Source: Parus major | Lineage: Eukaryota; Chordata; Aves; Passeriformes; Paridae | Assembly: GCF_001522545.3 (NCBI RefSeq) | Contig: NC_031783.1 | Span: 3,966,532-4,030,531 of the forward strand | Reading direction: 5' to 3' | DNA length: 64,000 bases | Part shown: piece after piece, positions 1-13,500 of the stretch | How the letters are laid out: each line of letters begins with the position of its first letter | Numbering within the stretch: the first letter of the stretch is position 1 | Position numbers and translations under genes: made by a program | The notes under the pieces: generated by a model | Seen by the model: only the letters and a program-made list of their open reading frames with translations | Told to the model about the DNA's origin: nothing | The model's database searches: none

Positions 1-2815
1 AGGAATAAAAGTAAAGTGAGAAAGGACATGTCAGATTTAAGAACAGAAAATCTAGCAGGAGGACAGCAAATGTTACAGGGGGGATGTAGGGAAATGCATG
101 GAGAAAACAAGAAGTAGGAAGTGTTAGTTTCCCTTGAATCTCCCTGCTGAAAGAATGGAAATGGTGTGGAATGTCTGCACACACAAAAAGCTGCGGCTGT
201 GCACTGCATCCTGTCCCCAAAATCCCCTTTGGAACGAGCACTGGGGAGTGAAGGGAACACAGAAAGGAGAAGGGCATTATTTCTTTAATGAGGGAGAAAA
301 TGTTTTCTGGAAATCCTGACTTCTACCTCACCTTCATGTGTCAAACTTTGTGTTTCTGCTATTCTCCAAGGAGCTTCCATGGAGTTTTGCCTCTGTGTAA
401 TACCTGTTCTCTTTATTAATTCTTGAAGCTGAATGGCAAAAATCGGAAAATGAGATGATGGGAACAATATCTTAATTATTATATGTGTATTTACTCTGTT
501 TACTCTTGCTATTCTTTATTTCAGAAAATCAGGAGCATTATTTTTACATATGGATGTCAGAGATCCTTGTTAATGTGGGTATTTTTTGCCATATCTTTGG
601 AGTTAATACCGTGCTTTGGAAAAGTCTAAGTCTGGGATCAGATCAGGGGGTATGTTTTCAGTTGTTCTGTAAGGCTTATATCTTATTTTTAGATCTCTTA
701 TCATTTTGAGTAGGGTGAGTCTTTTGTGTTTGCGAAGTATTTTAGAACTCAAAGATAAAAACATATTACTGGGGAATTTTGATATTTCTCTACCCTTTTT
801 TTAAATATTTCTTTATCCTTTTCCCTTATCAGGAGTCCATCCCTTTGTAATTCCTTGGAAAGATAACTTGAAAATACTCCCAAATTCAACCTGCATGTTA
901 AAGGAAACACCTACTCTGCGAGAGGGTTAGTGCTTTCCAGTAAATAAATTAAGATTACTGGCAGCAATTAAAGGTCTGCTGCAGAGGCTGCAGCACAAAT
1001 GCAAAAGCATCAGTGATAATGAGAGCTGTTTATCTGTGATTTTTATGTGATGTTAATGCACAATGTGTAAATGGAGCCAGATAAAGAGAGCAGAGAACCA
1101 GTGCCCTGTGTCAGGTCATTCACAGGAATGGAAAAACTCAAAAATCCAAGAGCACAGAGGGTGCCAGGGCAGCCCTGCTGAGATCTCACCACAACCTTTC
1201 CTCAGCAGTGATGTGATAATCTCCAGATCAAAATACCACCGAGTTTGGAGGTATTCAGGCACCCCTGCCACACATGGGTTTGTGTGTCAGAATTCACTAC
1301 TTGAAAAACCCCATAAAACAACAATTTGTCTCTTTCTGCTGGCAGCTTTCTGCTTCTGAGCTATGCTTGCTCACCTTCTTTTTCAGCATAATTGCTCAGA
1401 GAACTTAAAATCAAACTCATATTTTCAGCTTGGTTTTTGGGAGTTATTTTGGTTTTTTTTAACTACATTAAAAATGTGCAGTTGTTTAAACCCTCACAAG
1501 TTTCCTATGGCATACTTTGCATGTGCTTTTTAACAAGAGTTTATATATGACAAAGCTTGCTCATGGAATGCCTTGCTGGGTTACATTTACATTTGAAAGC
1601 TTGTCCCAGCACAAATTTTGTTCTGCTAAAAGGCATAGGCAAGAAAAGGACAGTTTGAAATGAGAATATTAGCATCCAAAGACCAGTATTACATATTTTG
1701 ATTTAGACTGGATAAAGGATGTTTTCTTCTGTAGTTTGAAAATTAAAATCCCTTGGAATATTTTAGAACATTAACTGTGGTTAAGGGATTAAATGAAGCA
1801 AAATGGTTTGGTGTATGTTGAATCAATCAGAATTAAAGTCCATTTATAAGTGACAGATTTTCTATGCACAGAAACTTTCTTTTAGTACCTCTGGCATAAA
1901 TGACTCTTCTTTTTAATATGCCATGTTACCTGTGTTTAATGAAGTGATTTAGGTGTGCTGGGTGAGTTATTTGTGAATTTCAGTTCTAAACAGGATGAAA
2001 ATTGCTTTTCAGGAGTTCAGTATAGCAGGCTGAGCTTTCCCAAGATGAGCTAGGTGGCAGAATTGACTAAGAAAGTGCTGCTTAGTTATTCCTTAAGCTC
2101 TGAATGCCAGTTTGCTCACTGAATCATGTAAAGTGCAGTCCATTTTAACTTTATACCTTACTAAAAGGAATTATCTGTTTATATCAAATGCATTTTGTAA
2201 TATTTTATGCAGAATACCTCGGAGCAGATGTATGCTAATTTCCAAAATGCTACAGGCTCTCAGTGAGCTGGGAAAATGCATCTTGTTTTGCAAATCCAAT
2301 ATGGTTATTTAACAGTTCTGTGATACAATTATTTTCCATGTGTATTACACAATGCAAGGTCTACAGAAGGATTCTGCTGATAGCATATTTCCCTCAGGTT
2401 CTCTGCTCTGCCTTCCCAACTTTACCTGCTTTATACACTCAATTTTTACTGAGGACAAAGGTGAAGAGTGGATAGGAAAACAGGCATGACAGATGTTTGT
2501 CATTACTCTTTAATGCTCTGTTCTTGGATGCTAGGATGGAGAGTGTGGTGTGAAAACAGAGCAAGAACATGTTTTTAACTTAGGTATCATTGACTCAATG
2601 GCCTTAAATACAAGTATTTAGCTATTAAATACACAGTAGTGGGTCACTGGCAGTTTTGAATATCAGTAGAAGAAGGTATGTCTCCCATGAAACTTTTCTC
2701 TTCTTACACTGATCCAGGAAAAACACCACATCATTACTCCCTTCAGGTTCATCTTTTTCACATAGCCCAAAGAGAACTCTGGTTTTATTATATTGGTAGA
2801 AGATTAATCAAAAAA
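1..2815. other. Unannotated AT-rich DNA, no gene seen
   Basis: I read both strands and found no convincing exon, RNA gene or recognisable transposon. The open frames here are all under 100 codons, have no recognisable domain and lack good splice signals. The pyrimidine tract ending in CAG near 520-525 looks like a splice acceptor, but the frame after it resembles no protein I know and no donor clearly closes it. Best read as intronic or intergenic. Confidence 0.6.
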
Positions 2816-3119
2816 NNNNNNNNNNNNNNNNNNNNNNNNNNNNNNNNNNNNNNNNNNNNNNNNNNNNNNNNNNNNNNNNNNNNNNNNNNNNNNNNNNNNN
2901 NNNNNNNNNNNNNNNNNNNNNNNNNNNNNNNNNNNNNNNNNNNNNNNNNNNNNNNNNNNNNNNNNNNNNNNNNNNNNNNNNNNNNNNNNNNNNNNNNNNN
3001 NNNNNNNNNNNNNNNNNNNNNNNNNNNNNNNNNNNNNNNNNNNNNNNNNNNNNNNNNNNNNNNNNNNNNNNNNNNNNNNNNNNNNNNNNNNNNNNNNNNN
3101 NNNNNNNNNNNNNNNNNNN
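2816..3119. other. Assembly gap (304 N)
   Basis: An unbroken run of N. It is followed at once by a pyrimidine-rich stretch of C and T runs (3120-3166), and preceded by a short A run. A low-complexity or GC-rich sequence that failed to assemble is plausible. Apparent open frames crossing the gap, on either strand, are artefacts of N translating as unknown residues. Confidence 0.99.
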
Positions 3120-5814
3120 TTCCCTTCCTTTTCCCTTTTCCCTGCCCAGCTCCCATCTTTCCCCTCGGACGCAGCAATGCAGCTCTGAAGGCACAGAGAG
3201 GCGATGCTGCCTCAGGAGGACTGAGTGTGCACAGCTGGGAATCAGGAGCTCCTGGAATTTGTACCTCTGCTGCTCAGCTGTTTGATTTTATTACATTTGT
3301 TAAGTCACTCAGATTCTAACAGGTTTTTCTTTCTGGGAAGTGGCTGGTAACAGGTGGTGATGCTGATGGGTGGTGGCAATTGTCACTGTCACTGCACTGG
3401 GTCATTAATCTCTTTGTAGGACCCTGCTCTCTGAAGGTCCATGGAGAACAGCCTGCCTGGTGTGCTCTGTGCACTGTGAGGCTTCACACATCCCACTGCT
3501 GCTGAGATCATTCCAGAACACCAGCTCCAGTCCACGACAGCAAACAGGGTGCAGAGGAAATAAATATGATAATTAAAAGAAAGTTACGCTCATAGGTGGT
3601 GGTAGACCAGAACGTGTTTTGTTCCTCATCCAGAGTCTTTGCATTCATTTGCAAATATATCTTCTGCTACTGAAGTAGTGCAGGGTGTTTAATGGAATTC
3701 ACTCTCCAATAAAGAGGAAACAATATTGAATCTATTAATCTGAGAGTTGTTCCAAGAAAGGATCCTGCTTTACTCACTGGCCTGCTAGGAAACAATTGTT
3801 ATCCAGCTCACTTTGGGTATCATCTCCATTAGTCAATATGTGCTTTTGAGGCTGAATTTGCAGCTGTTCTTACTGTACTTTGTTCCTACTTTAAAAGTAG
3901 AGCTGTATTTGTGTTTCTTCTGTCCTGTACAGTATCCTTTTTGAATACAGAGCTTCTCTACGATCATGACCTAGTTATGTTGAGTTTACTAGCATGGTTA
4001 ATAAGAACATCAATAATAATTCATAGTCTTCTTGTGTAGCCATTAGTGGTGGCCTATTATAGTTTTCCTGGGCAGCACATATGGGGGTGATAAAGTAACT
4101 AATAAAAGTGCCACATGGAGCATAGGTCCACTTTTATTTTTTTATTTTTTTTTTTACAACTATTTCTTTCTTCATAATTAATGTGCAAGGTTCAAAATAA
4201 TTTTCTGTGTTATTTTGGCTTCTGCTGATGGATTCTGAGCTGTAAATTTTGTGTGACAACAATGATTCCCTGACTTAATCAGCTCCATTACTTCAATCAG
4301 CACTGTATAAATGCAAATGAGATTGTCCAAACCCTATTCACTCTTTGAGTCCTGTTACTAGTTCTTTTAACTGAGATTAAATGTAACTTTGAATTCCACA
4401 ATAACTCTTGTGGCCAAGAAAATGCATTATTTTCTTTCTTTCCTTTGCTGCTCAGAAGTTGAAGGCCTTTAGATGGCTTTTTAGTCCTGTCCTCTCTGAG
4501 GATGGGACATCCTGCAGCCTTCTGCTCCCAGACTGGCTTTTCCCAGTGTCTGCCTGCTTTAGGAGAAGAACTGCAACTCTCTGCTGGGTGGAGAACTTCA
4601 GGGCAACACCCTTGGGCAAAGGTGAGAAAAGGGACATGCATTTTGTATGTCCCATTTATTCTCTGTCCTGTCATGGAAAGGAATCTCTGCAGTCATGGTA
4701 CTTCACACTGAAGTGATGTAAATTTTACCTCCAGCCCTCATCTTGTAGGTCTGGTACCTTATGATGCCTCAAGTGAAAACAGTTGACAGAATACACCCCT
4801 CCATTGCATTTGTAGAATTTCAGCTTTTCATCTCAGTCAGAAGATAGCTCTATTATAAATCAGCAGGTCAATGCTAGTTTTCTGAGACTGCTGCTCTGTC
4901 ACTTCTCTCTCCTTCCATAATCCAGGAAATTTCTATTTCTTGAATCAAGCTTCCTATGTATGAATTCCTTTACTGTGTACTTTCAAAATTCTGGCAGTAC
5001 AGACAGCTCTATAGGTGTGCAACCACCACATCAAAGAGAAATCTTCACCTTTCCTGTAAATACTCACCAAATATTTGGTGCAGTGTAGGAATCATAAAGA
5101 ACAAACTCTAACCTACTGCTCACTGTTGTCTTCTCAACCACACCTGGCTGGATTTAGATGAATCACTTGTGGCAGGACAGAATCAAGGATTTTTCAGTGA
5201 AATTTCTTGTCGTGGAGGAAGTGCATTTCCAGGTTTACAAGAAAAGATTTTTGAGCATTTGAGTATTTTCTCCTTTTGCTCCCTGTTTGTTTGTCCTCTT
5301 CAGTTTTGCTGCTTTGTAGGGCTTTGTGCTTGGAAACTTCCATCCAGCTGAATGGAGTTAGAATTCCAGTGAAATTAAATAAGTACAAGGCAAACATTCT
5401 CACTGGGTTAAAGGTGTGATTTTTTTTTTCTTTTGTGATCAACCATAGCCCAGGTGATGCTTCCCTGAGGAAAAAAACATCTGGTCTTGTGAAGAGAAGG
5501 GAAAAGTAGTGGATGTTCAACTCTCATTTTATCAAGGTTTTTAACCCATTCTACCCTATTATTCCTACAGCCATATTGGTGCAAATTGGAATGGATACAT
5601 GGATGATAAATCAGCTGGCTGCTGGATTTACAGGGCTGGGATGGGGGGTTCAGAGTTCTTGTGGTGGTTTCATAGGTGCCATGTGGCCCAGGGCTTGACT
5701 CAGAAGCAATTCTTTAATAACAGCATGGAGAGGGAGTGAGGAGGAACCATGAGCAGTGCAAGACAGGGCTGCCCTTCAGAGGGGCTTGGATAAGCAGGAT
5801 ATAAAAGGGAAATA
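3120..5814. other. Unannotated DNA, no gene seen
   Basis: A pyrimidine-rich tract borders the gap at the left. A T-rich run lies near 4133-4156. A moderately GC-richer patch at about 4490-4660 gives overlapping short frames on both strands (up to 125 codons), which is what unconstrained GC-rich sequence does; none resembles a known protein. No transposon end was recognised. Confidence 0.55.
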
Positions 5815-6280
5815 GAATCAAAAAGTGGTTGTGGTTAGAAGGGACCTCTGCATCTGCTCTGCTCCCACCCCACTGCTGGGCAGGGACACCCAGGGCTGGC
5901 TGCCCAGGACTGTGCCCAGATGGTTTTTGGGTGTGTCCAAGGTGGGGACATCCCACGTGGAACAGCCCCAGGTGAGTGCCAGGGCTCATCACCCCCCCAG
6001 AGGAGCAGTTCCAGGGGTTCTGAGGGGATCTCCTGGCTGTCAGTCGGTGCTCATTGTGCCTGCTCCTGTCCTGGCACCCCTGAGAACACCCTGGCTCAGC
6101 CTTCTCAAGCGTTTGTGTCCTTTGACATCCCCCCAGTCCTGCTCTTGCTGAGGCTGAAGCAGTGCAGGTCTCTCAGCCTTCCCTCACTGGAGACACGTGC
6201 CAAGTCCCTCAATCATCTTAATGGCCCTTTGTTAGACTCTCCCCAGTGTGTCAGCACCTCTCATCTGCTGGGGATACTCA
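5815..6280 (-). mobile_element. CR1 LINE fragment, antisense
   Basis: On the plus strand this is the reverse complement of a CR1 3' region. It opens with the usual AGAATCA-type terminus and a stretch like the family's 'tggtttgggttggaagggacc', then a segment on a 'gggcagggacacc' core. Near its right end come blocks like those in CR1 reverse-transcriptase sequence: the 'ctctcagccttccctca' type block (about 6170-6188), 'aatcatcttaatggccc' (6210-6226) and 'gactctccccagt' (6236-6248). The copy is 5'-truncated, as most CR1 copies are, and carries many substitutions and probably an internal deletion. It codes for nothing intact. The minus-strand frame at 5714-5992 and the plus-strand frames here are by-products. 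The family is clear; the subfamily is not assigned. Confidence 0.88.
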
Positions 6281-6418
6281 TCAACATTACCAGACAATCA
6301 TACTGTAATTTTTCCACCTCCTTTGATTTCTTTAGAGTACACTGGATATTTTAGAATAGAGGATTCTTCAATGAACACTTCAAAACTGTTTAGCTGTAGA
6401 ATTGTGGGTCAAGTTGCT

Positions 6419-6437
6419 TTTTTTTTTTTTTTTTTTT
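6419..6437. repeat. Poly-T tract
   Basis: A run of 19 T. It has no polyadenylation signal or retroelement body attached that I can recognise, so it may be a simple homopolymer rather than the tail of an insertion. Confidence 0.95.
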
Positions 6438-6773
6438 CCTTTGTGTTCCCTTCATTGACACAGAGCCAGAATATTCACAGTTAATAGTGCATTATATACA
6501 TATATGTGATGGCTCTGTCCTCTTTATAGAAAGATGCCTAGGGAAATGACCAATGCTGTAGATGGAGAGTTTTGATTATGGCTTGGACCTGAGTGACCTG
6601 AGGTGTAGGACTGTGCTGTCAGCCATGCAAACTTGTAACCAGTAATCCTTAAATGGTAAAGTTTGCAGAGACAAAAGCTTTGAACAAAAAAAAAAAATAG
6701 TACTCAAATTGTGAATCTGAGGGTTTAAGCATTTCTATACTTCATCAGCAATAACAATTTCCCTCCCTGTAGA

Positions 6774-6800
6774 ACAAAAAACAAACAAACAAACAAAAAA
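6774..6800. repeat. (CAAA)n microsatellite
   Basis: A short imperfect tetranucleotide run of CAAA units flanked by longer A runs. Likely slippage-derived. Confidence 0.9.
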
Positions 6801-7999
6801 CCTGATGTGCTTCTTGGTTCTTCAAAGATCTTTTAAGATTTTTTTAAAGTTTTACCGTCTCAATAATGAAAGTCAACTTCACAGAATTATGACAAACTTT
6901 AAAATATCTTTTGTTTCCGTTGGCGATGCAATGCGTGGTTGATAAATTACTTGATTCTTTATGTTGTTCAAATGCTTGTGGACACAACGTTAACATAAGG
7001 AAAACTAAACTGAAAGCAATTTTATGCAGCTTTTTTTTACTATACCCTTGAGCATTTTCTAAGTTTGCATTTAATCACAGAATCTTGGCCATGATATTTC
7101 TGACAGGTAATTTCCTTAATGCGGCTGACAGAGATGGATTACATGGAAGCCTATTGGATCCAATGCTTTTGTGTGCAAGTGATAAGACTAGATTAGGGTT
7201 ATCTTGCTCTGAGTGCCTGGAAAGATACAGCCACCTAATAATTCCCCTGGTAATATGGATGGGTTTGTGGGAGCACAAATTCCTGGCTAGATACTGGCCT
7301 GCAAAAGCATTGCCAGATTCTGTTGCACCTTGAGAACATCTGGGGTGATGTGTGTTTTTCTGTCACATGATAATAGCAAATCTCATGTCAGGGAAAGACA
7401 AATGTGTTAAATATTCGGCAGATTGGGGAAGTGATGAAGCAAGAGGCAGGCATGCATCTTGGAAATAGCAACAGTATTTAAAAATAAGATTATTTTGGTC
7501 AAAACTATGAATATTATTCTTATTTTAGAGGGAAATGGCAAAAGAAGTAACATTTATCCTTTTAGCTGTTGTAAATGTTTGTGTGAGAAAATTGATGTTG
7601 TCTCGTTGCCTCACTGAAAGGACCTAAGCCTGAATGTTCTTAATCAGGTTGGATTTTGAAACAGGATTTAATTATAAATAACAAAGTCTGAATAAATTTT
7701 AGGTGTTAAAAACATTCTTTAGCAGTCAAGGCTTTTGAACAGTTGTATACAAATCCTTAGGGGGGCAATAATTAAGACCCATCAATGCACAGCACATTTT
7801 TATTTACCTATAGCAGGCATTCACCTCAGTGAAAACAAATTTTTTTCCAGCAATCTCTAAGACCATTTTATAAGTTCCTCAAACTTCACCAGAGGAAGAA
7901 AATAAGTTTGAATGGCTCCTAGTTAACAGTGTGGCAGCCAAAGCAAGTGTTAGGGGTCTCTGTTTTGGAAACAGAGGTGTTGGGAAGGGAAGGCTGGGG

Positions 8000-8016
8000 A
8001 CACGAGCAGCTCGTGT
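8000..8016. repeat. 17-bp near-perfect palindrome
   Basis: The arms ACACGAGC and GCTCGTGT are exact reverse complements separated by a single A. It lies in a GC-richer patch of unknown origin. It could be a dimeric protein-binding site or chance. Confidence 0.9.
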
Positions 8017-10112
8017 TCACAAAGCAGAGCACTGTCACCCCCTGTGCAGACAGAGATGTGTCCCCAGAGAAAAGCCTTAATTCAGGTGCTCTGAGTCACA
8101 TCCTGGGGGATCTGTGTGTCCCTGGTGACTGGGAGGGCTCAGATGAGCAGTTCCCCAAGCTGCAGTCAGGTTTTGGGATATTTTCTGGAACAGGGAGCTG
8201 TGCAGAGTCAGAACTCCCGAGGTTGTATGGATTTTTTAGTGATGGAGTTTGCTGTGGAGATAAAAGGTTCAGGGGGATTTTGTGGGTATTTGGGGGAATG
8301 CAGCCACTGTGTTTCTGGGCATCATGGCTCCTCTTTAACCAGTGGCTGTTATTTCTGGAAGACACAGCAGGTGGGAAAGACCATCCCTCTTTCACAGTTA
8401 AAAAAGGAAGAGGAAAAAAAGAGCCAAACAAACCCACAGAGAATATTTGGGTTTGGTGTTACAAACCAAAAGGGAAGCTCTGTGTCCCTTGTGTCCTTCT
8501 TACACCTTGGCCCTATAAAATATATCATCTATCTTTTCCTTGCTTTATTTTCCAAGGGAAAAAAAAAAACCCAACATTTAATACAGAGACTGTCTCATGA
8601 AAAAGGATCACGTAGGTGTTTAATATATGCTGTGATGAGTAATTTTGGTCATGGTACATCAGAAAACTACTTTCCCCCACCTTCTTTCTAATAAGAATTT
8701 TAATCCATTGATGACAAAACCTCTAAAGTATTTCCTTGCTGCATTGTAATACACTGTGACGAATTATGTCTCAGGAGTTGTAAAATTTTCTCATAGCTTG
8801 TAATACCTCATTTAATGAATTGATCACACTGAAATGTAAAGATGAAGCAGCATTTATTTTGTATGTTATATTGCATATAATTTTTAGACTTGACATTTAT
8901 AGCCATGGAAGCTGTTATTTTACATATCATTTTCAAACCATATCAGCCTTAAACACATTTAAATTTAATAAGCAAGTAGATTAGATTTGCTTTTAAGCTA
9001 GGCATATCATTATAGTTTGTGTTCCCTTCAGTAGGGCACATGCTTACTATTAAATGCAGTATTTAGTTGTCTTTTAAAACCTAAAAATAATAAAAGGGGA
9101 TGTATTTACCAAAGTAATTGAATGTAGGGCTGCTTTTTGGGGACAGTGCCTCAGTGATGATTTTTGTAGGGTGTAGACATTAAAGTAGGTTTTGGGTTTT
9201 ATTAAAAATTGTCCTGTTTTGAGGAAATATTAAAGTAGGAGCTATTTGGGTTTCAGTTATGAAATACCAAATCTGTCATAGTAACATATGGCCTGATCAT
9301 CATCTCCTGCAGAAAAAAATCCATGGGAGGGGAGAGCTTATTTGGAAACTCTGCATGATTTACCAGGCAGACTTTCTGATGCCTCATCTTTCTCATCAGA
9401 AAGAATTTGTAGCTGCCAAGGAGGTGGATTCTTACAGCCTTCTAACTATTTAAATGCTTTACCCACCATAAAAAATATGTTGTTAGCAGTGGGGAAAAAA
9501 GGCAGCCCTTGTTTCTGCAATCCTGGCTCTTTTCACCGTGAAAGAAACTTTATGGAACATCACAGAGAGAAACTCTGCTGTCTTTGTGGTCACTTTGTGC
9601 TTCCCACCTCAGAATCCTGGTGGATGTAAAAGCAGCTGAGAGAAACCTAATGAAAATCTGAAATTTATAAAATCTCAGGGGTCTTTTCTCTGGAGATTGT
9701 TGTTTTTCCTACTGTATCTGCTAAAAGATAATTCCAGCATTGTACTTCTTACTGTGGGACAAAATTAGGATGCAAATAAGAGACGTTTCACCTTAACTCA
9801 GGGAGGAATAATTTTTTTTCTCTAGCTTTCATTCTTTAAAAAATAAGTTTGGAAACATGGTATTGAATTTTTCCAGACTTTTTGAATTTTATTTTTTTCT
9901 CCTTTTCTCAAAATAAGGCTGATAGCTTTTTATCCAAGTCCTTTCACCAAACTGGAAAACGTAAGTAGAAGACCTTGTCTTAGAATGTCTTTGAAGAATG
10001 TAATTTTAAAATTACATTTTGAGGTGTTTCTCCTCTTAAATACACCATTTCTTGTGGTGCTTGTGTCCAACTGGTTAATGAGAAGGAAATCAGATGGGTA
10101 GTAAAAATACTA

Positions 10113-10136
10113 GTAAAAAATAAAATAAAATAAAAG
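10113..10136. repeat. (TAAAA)n microsatellite
   Basis: About four imperfect TAAAA units in an A-rich setting, just before a GC-richer patch that starts near 10140. This could be the A-rich tail of an antisense or decayed insertion, but no element body was recognised. Confidence 0.85.
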
Positions 10137-10498
10137 AGTGAGAGAGCCCCAAGATTGGTGCATGTTTATTTCTTAGGGTGTAACGTGGCAAGTGTTTGTC
10201 CTGAGCCCAGGGCAGTGCTGGCAGGCCCTGCTGTGGCCCTGGGGGTGGCAGGGCCAGGAGGCAGAGCTGCTCCTCCTGCTGAGGAGATGATGTTCTGCTG
10301 GCAGGGAGATGGGCAGCAGTGCCAGGAGCAGCTGCTGGTCCTGCACAGCCACGGAGCCCACGTTTCATAACGGGATGCTGCAAGGATGGCACAACCCTTA
10401 GAACCAAGGCAGGATATCTCCCAGGACTTCAGGAACAAGCCAAGTCTCTCGTCTTGGCTGTTTTCCTCATCTTCCTGCACCTAAACCCACTGTATGGG

Positions 10499-10521
10499 TT
10501 TTACCCTAACTGTGGGTAAAA
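10499..10521. repeat. Short hairpin, 8-bp arms
   Basis: TTTTACCC (10499-10506) pairs exactly with GGGTAAAA (10514-10521) around a 7-base loop. No U run follows, so it is not a terminator-type structure. Probably chance. Confidence 0.85.
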
Positions 10522-13500
10522 GGGTTAAAGGAATTATCACTGCACTGAATTTGAGTGTGCGGTGCAGACTGGGCAAAAATGGGGTGTTTAAATCAAACCT
10601 CCTCCCTCAGCTGAGCACTCTTCACTGTTTATTTATTTCATGCCCTTGCATACAAACACCCCCATGGCTGTCCAAGCTGTGGTGAGAGCAGATTTCCCAG
10701 GCACATCAGGAGATGGGTGAGGGTGCTGCACAAGGCCAGGGGTGAGAGAGCTGATAAGCTCCCATGGAAGTACAAGGCTCAGGAATCAGAGGGGTAACAC
10801 AGAAAAGGCATCAGGAGAATTACCTGATTGCTAGAGGCTTTCTAAGAGTGTTAGTTAAAAATTAGGGGCGTAGCTACCATCCACACAAACTCTTATAAAT
10901 CCCCCTGAATTCCATCCTGTGCCTTTCCCTAGATTATGTGATCCCTGAACTTTCGTTGTTAATTTTTTTTTTTTAGTGTAGAAGATTGGCAATGTACAGT
11001 GTCAGCAAAATATGTCACGTAGCCATGAGGCAGAACTGAAGAACTGAATAATTTGTATCATGTCTTGCTCACAAGGATAATTAAATGGAATGGCATTTAA
11101 GTTGATGGAGCTACAGGGGTGACCACTGGCTAAAGAATTGTCTTCTGTTTTTTTCCGGTAAAATGAACAGCAGTATTTTGTTAATTTTCCCCCTTGTCAG
11201 TGTGTGTTTTAATATCCTTATTTGTCCTTGCACTTTCAGCAGGAATAACTTGATTACAGGGACTAGAAAATAATTCTAAAATAAAATTATTTAAATAAGA
11301 AGTCGTATGTTTGGGGAAACGAACATGTAGCTTTCATTTAAATGCAACCTTTTCATTCTTGTATTCAAAGGGGATTTTCTGCACAGTGAAATGAAACTTA
11401 ATAGCATTAAAAAGTAGTTTAAAAACCCAACCAACCAAGCAAAACAACACCAAAATACTCATTTCTGGAGGTTTGTAGCAATGCATCTTTGAGTTTACCT
11501 CAGCACTGAAGAGGCCATTTAAAAAGATAAGAGCTTAATCCAGACATCAGTGATGATGAGTTCCTGCAACATGATAATAAATATACCAAAGTACCCTTTC
11601 ATCTTTAATAATTCAGAATTCATTGAGCATTTAAAAGTTTTGCTGTTCTTTCATTTAAGAAATCTAATAGCAGTTTGGTAAAAAAAATGAGACATATCTT
11701 GAGAATAGGGAGAAAATTGGTGCAGCATGCAAGGGATGCTATTTCAGTATTGCAGGTGTAGCTGCATAAAGGGTTAAAGATTTTCACCTTACTTGTTTGC
11801 CTTCTTGAAAACTGTAATCATGAGGATGAAGTCACATGAATTATTTGGAAGGCATCCCCTAAATCAGTTATTTTATAAGAATCTGCTCAACCCTCCTCTT
11901 GAAATGATGTATTAGAAGTCTATAAAATAAATTTGTACAAAAATAATATACTGCTATGCTTTAACAGGGGAAAAAAATTGTCTGAATAACTCTTTCTGGA
12001 CAATAAAGTACTTCTCAACTGAGATTTATAATTTTATTTGCATGATTTTCCAAAAGGTATGCATTTGGGTTTGTAGTACAGTAAAGAGAATTGGTAATGA
12101 CTGTAACTCATTATACAATTTACATGTTTTTATTCAGTGTCCCCTTGAATGAGAAGGACAGGATATAATTCTTTATAATTCCACCTTTTTTTTGTCTTTT
12201 TATTTTTTCCCTGAAGGAGCCGCTCTAAACTGAGCATGATTTGATTTTTCATAGGCAAAATACTCCCAAGCAAGTTTCTCTATTATTACTAATTAATAAT
12301 CTTATTATTATTAATCATAAGATTACTGTGTTAGTCTTGAGTAGATTCACGTGTGCTTAGAGACCAACACAAACCATGAGGGCCAAGATGTGACCTGAGA
12401 GCTGGGGCTGAACTGAGATTTCACAGGTGGAAGTAAAAAAGAGCACACCCAAAAGTGAATGAATGAAACATGCATATTGAGGCATTATTCTGTAGAATAT
12501 GTAGAATATGAGAATATAGAGCTGGTCAGAGGTTACACAGTGGGTTCCTGTGGGAACCCCAAAAAGCCAGCTCCAGTTTGGGTGGATGGTTTGGGGTGTG
12601 CCTGCAAAGCCCACCAGCATGCTTTGGAGCAGCAGGTCAGCTCAGAGTCATTCCTGATTTCTCTCAGGCATTACCTCCAGCTCGAGGGGCTTGCACAGAA
12701 ATATCCTCAAGCTTCTAGGATTTCTGCTTGTGAAAAATAATTTTTTTGCAGTAGATGAGCAGGGAGCTAAGCACTGGATCCGAGTTATGCATTGCACTAC
12801 CCTAAGTTGCTGCTGGTTGTCATGGTAACATTTTAACTGGTGGTGGCTGTGGCTTGACATCAGAACATTTTCTGTTAAGTGGAGATTCTTCTGAGATTGT
12901 AATGGAGTGTTTTAAGTCGGTGGACCTTTTGTACTCAATAAAATATTTAGTAGGTTGTAGTAAATATTAATTTGTCCTCCTTTCAAGATAACACACCATG
13001 CTGTGTATTTACAGTTCTGTGCTAATAGCATGGTATTCCTGGAAAAGAGTTAATCCATTCTGAAAAGTCAAATTTGCTAAATATAAGTTTGCTAATAATG
13101 CTCTAAATAATAATTGTAGAAGCTGTTTCACTTTATCCTTTCAAAATACCATGTGGCAGATAAGTTATAATGTGCTTCATCTCTTTTTATGCATTCAGTG
13201 GAGGAAGGATTTTAGTACTCGTTTGTATTTAAAGCTGAACTTAACCATCATTACACTGGAGTTTCTTGTTTTGAGTGAGTGAAAATAAATGAATTTGCAA
13301 GACCTTATACTGGGGGGAGGGCAGGGGTAGAAATGACTCCAGTGAAAAGCTGTAATGGAACATCTCTCTGTCAATCACATCTTCCCGTACTTTGTGTCTG
13401 GCCGTGTTGTGCTGGAGATGAAGCCATGTGAATGCTGCCTTATCCCTCCCTGAGATAAGCTTTCAAAGGTGATCTGCAAATCACGTCTGCCACAGAGCAA

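Noticed and set aside
2678..3319. A 213-codon plus-strand frame and two minus-strand frames over the first gap
   Set aside because: They are open only because N cannot give a stop codon. The real sequence on each side shows no coding character.
7929..8691. Overlapping 223 and 191-codon plus-strand frames
   Set aside because: They overlap in different frames, with a third long frame on the other strand. Neither resembles a known family and no splice or start context supports them.
12297..12325. Inverted repeat with TAATCTTAT and ATAAGATTA arms
   Set aside because: The arms are real (9 bp) but lie in AT-only sequence where such matches are common by chance.
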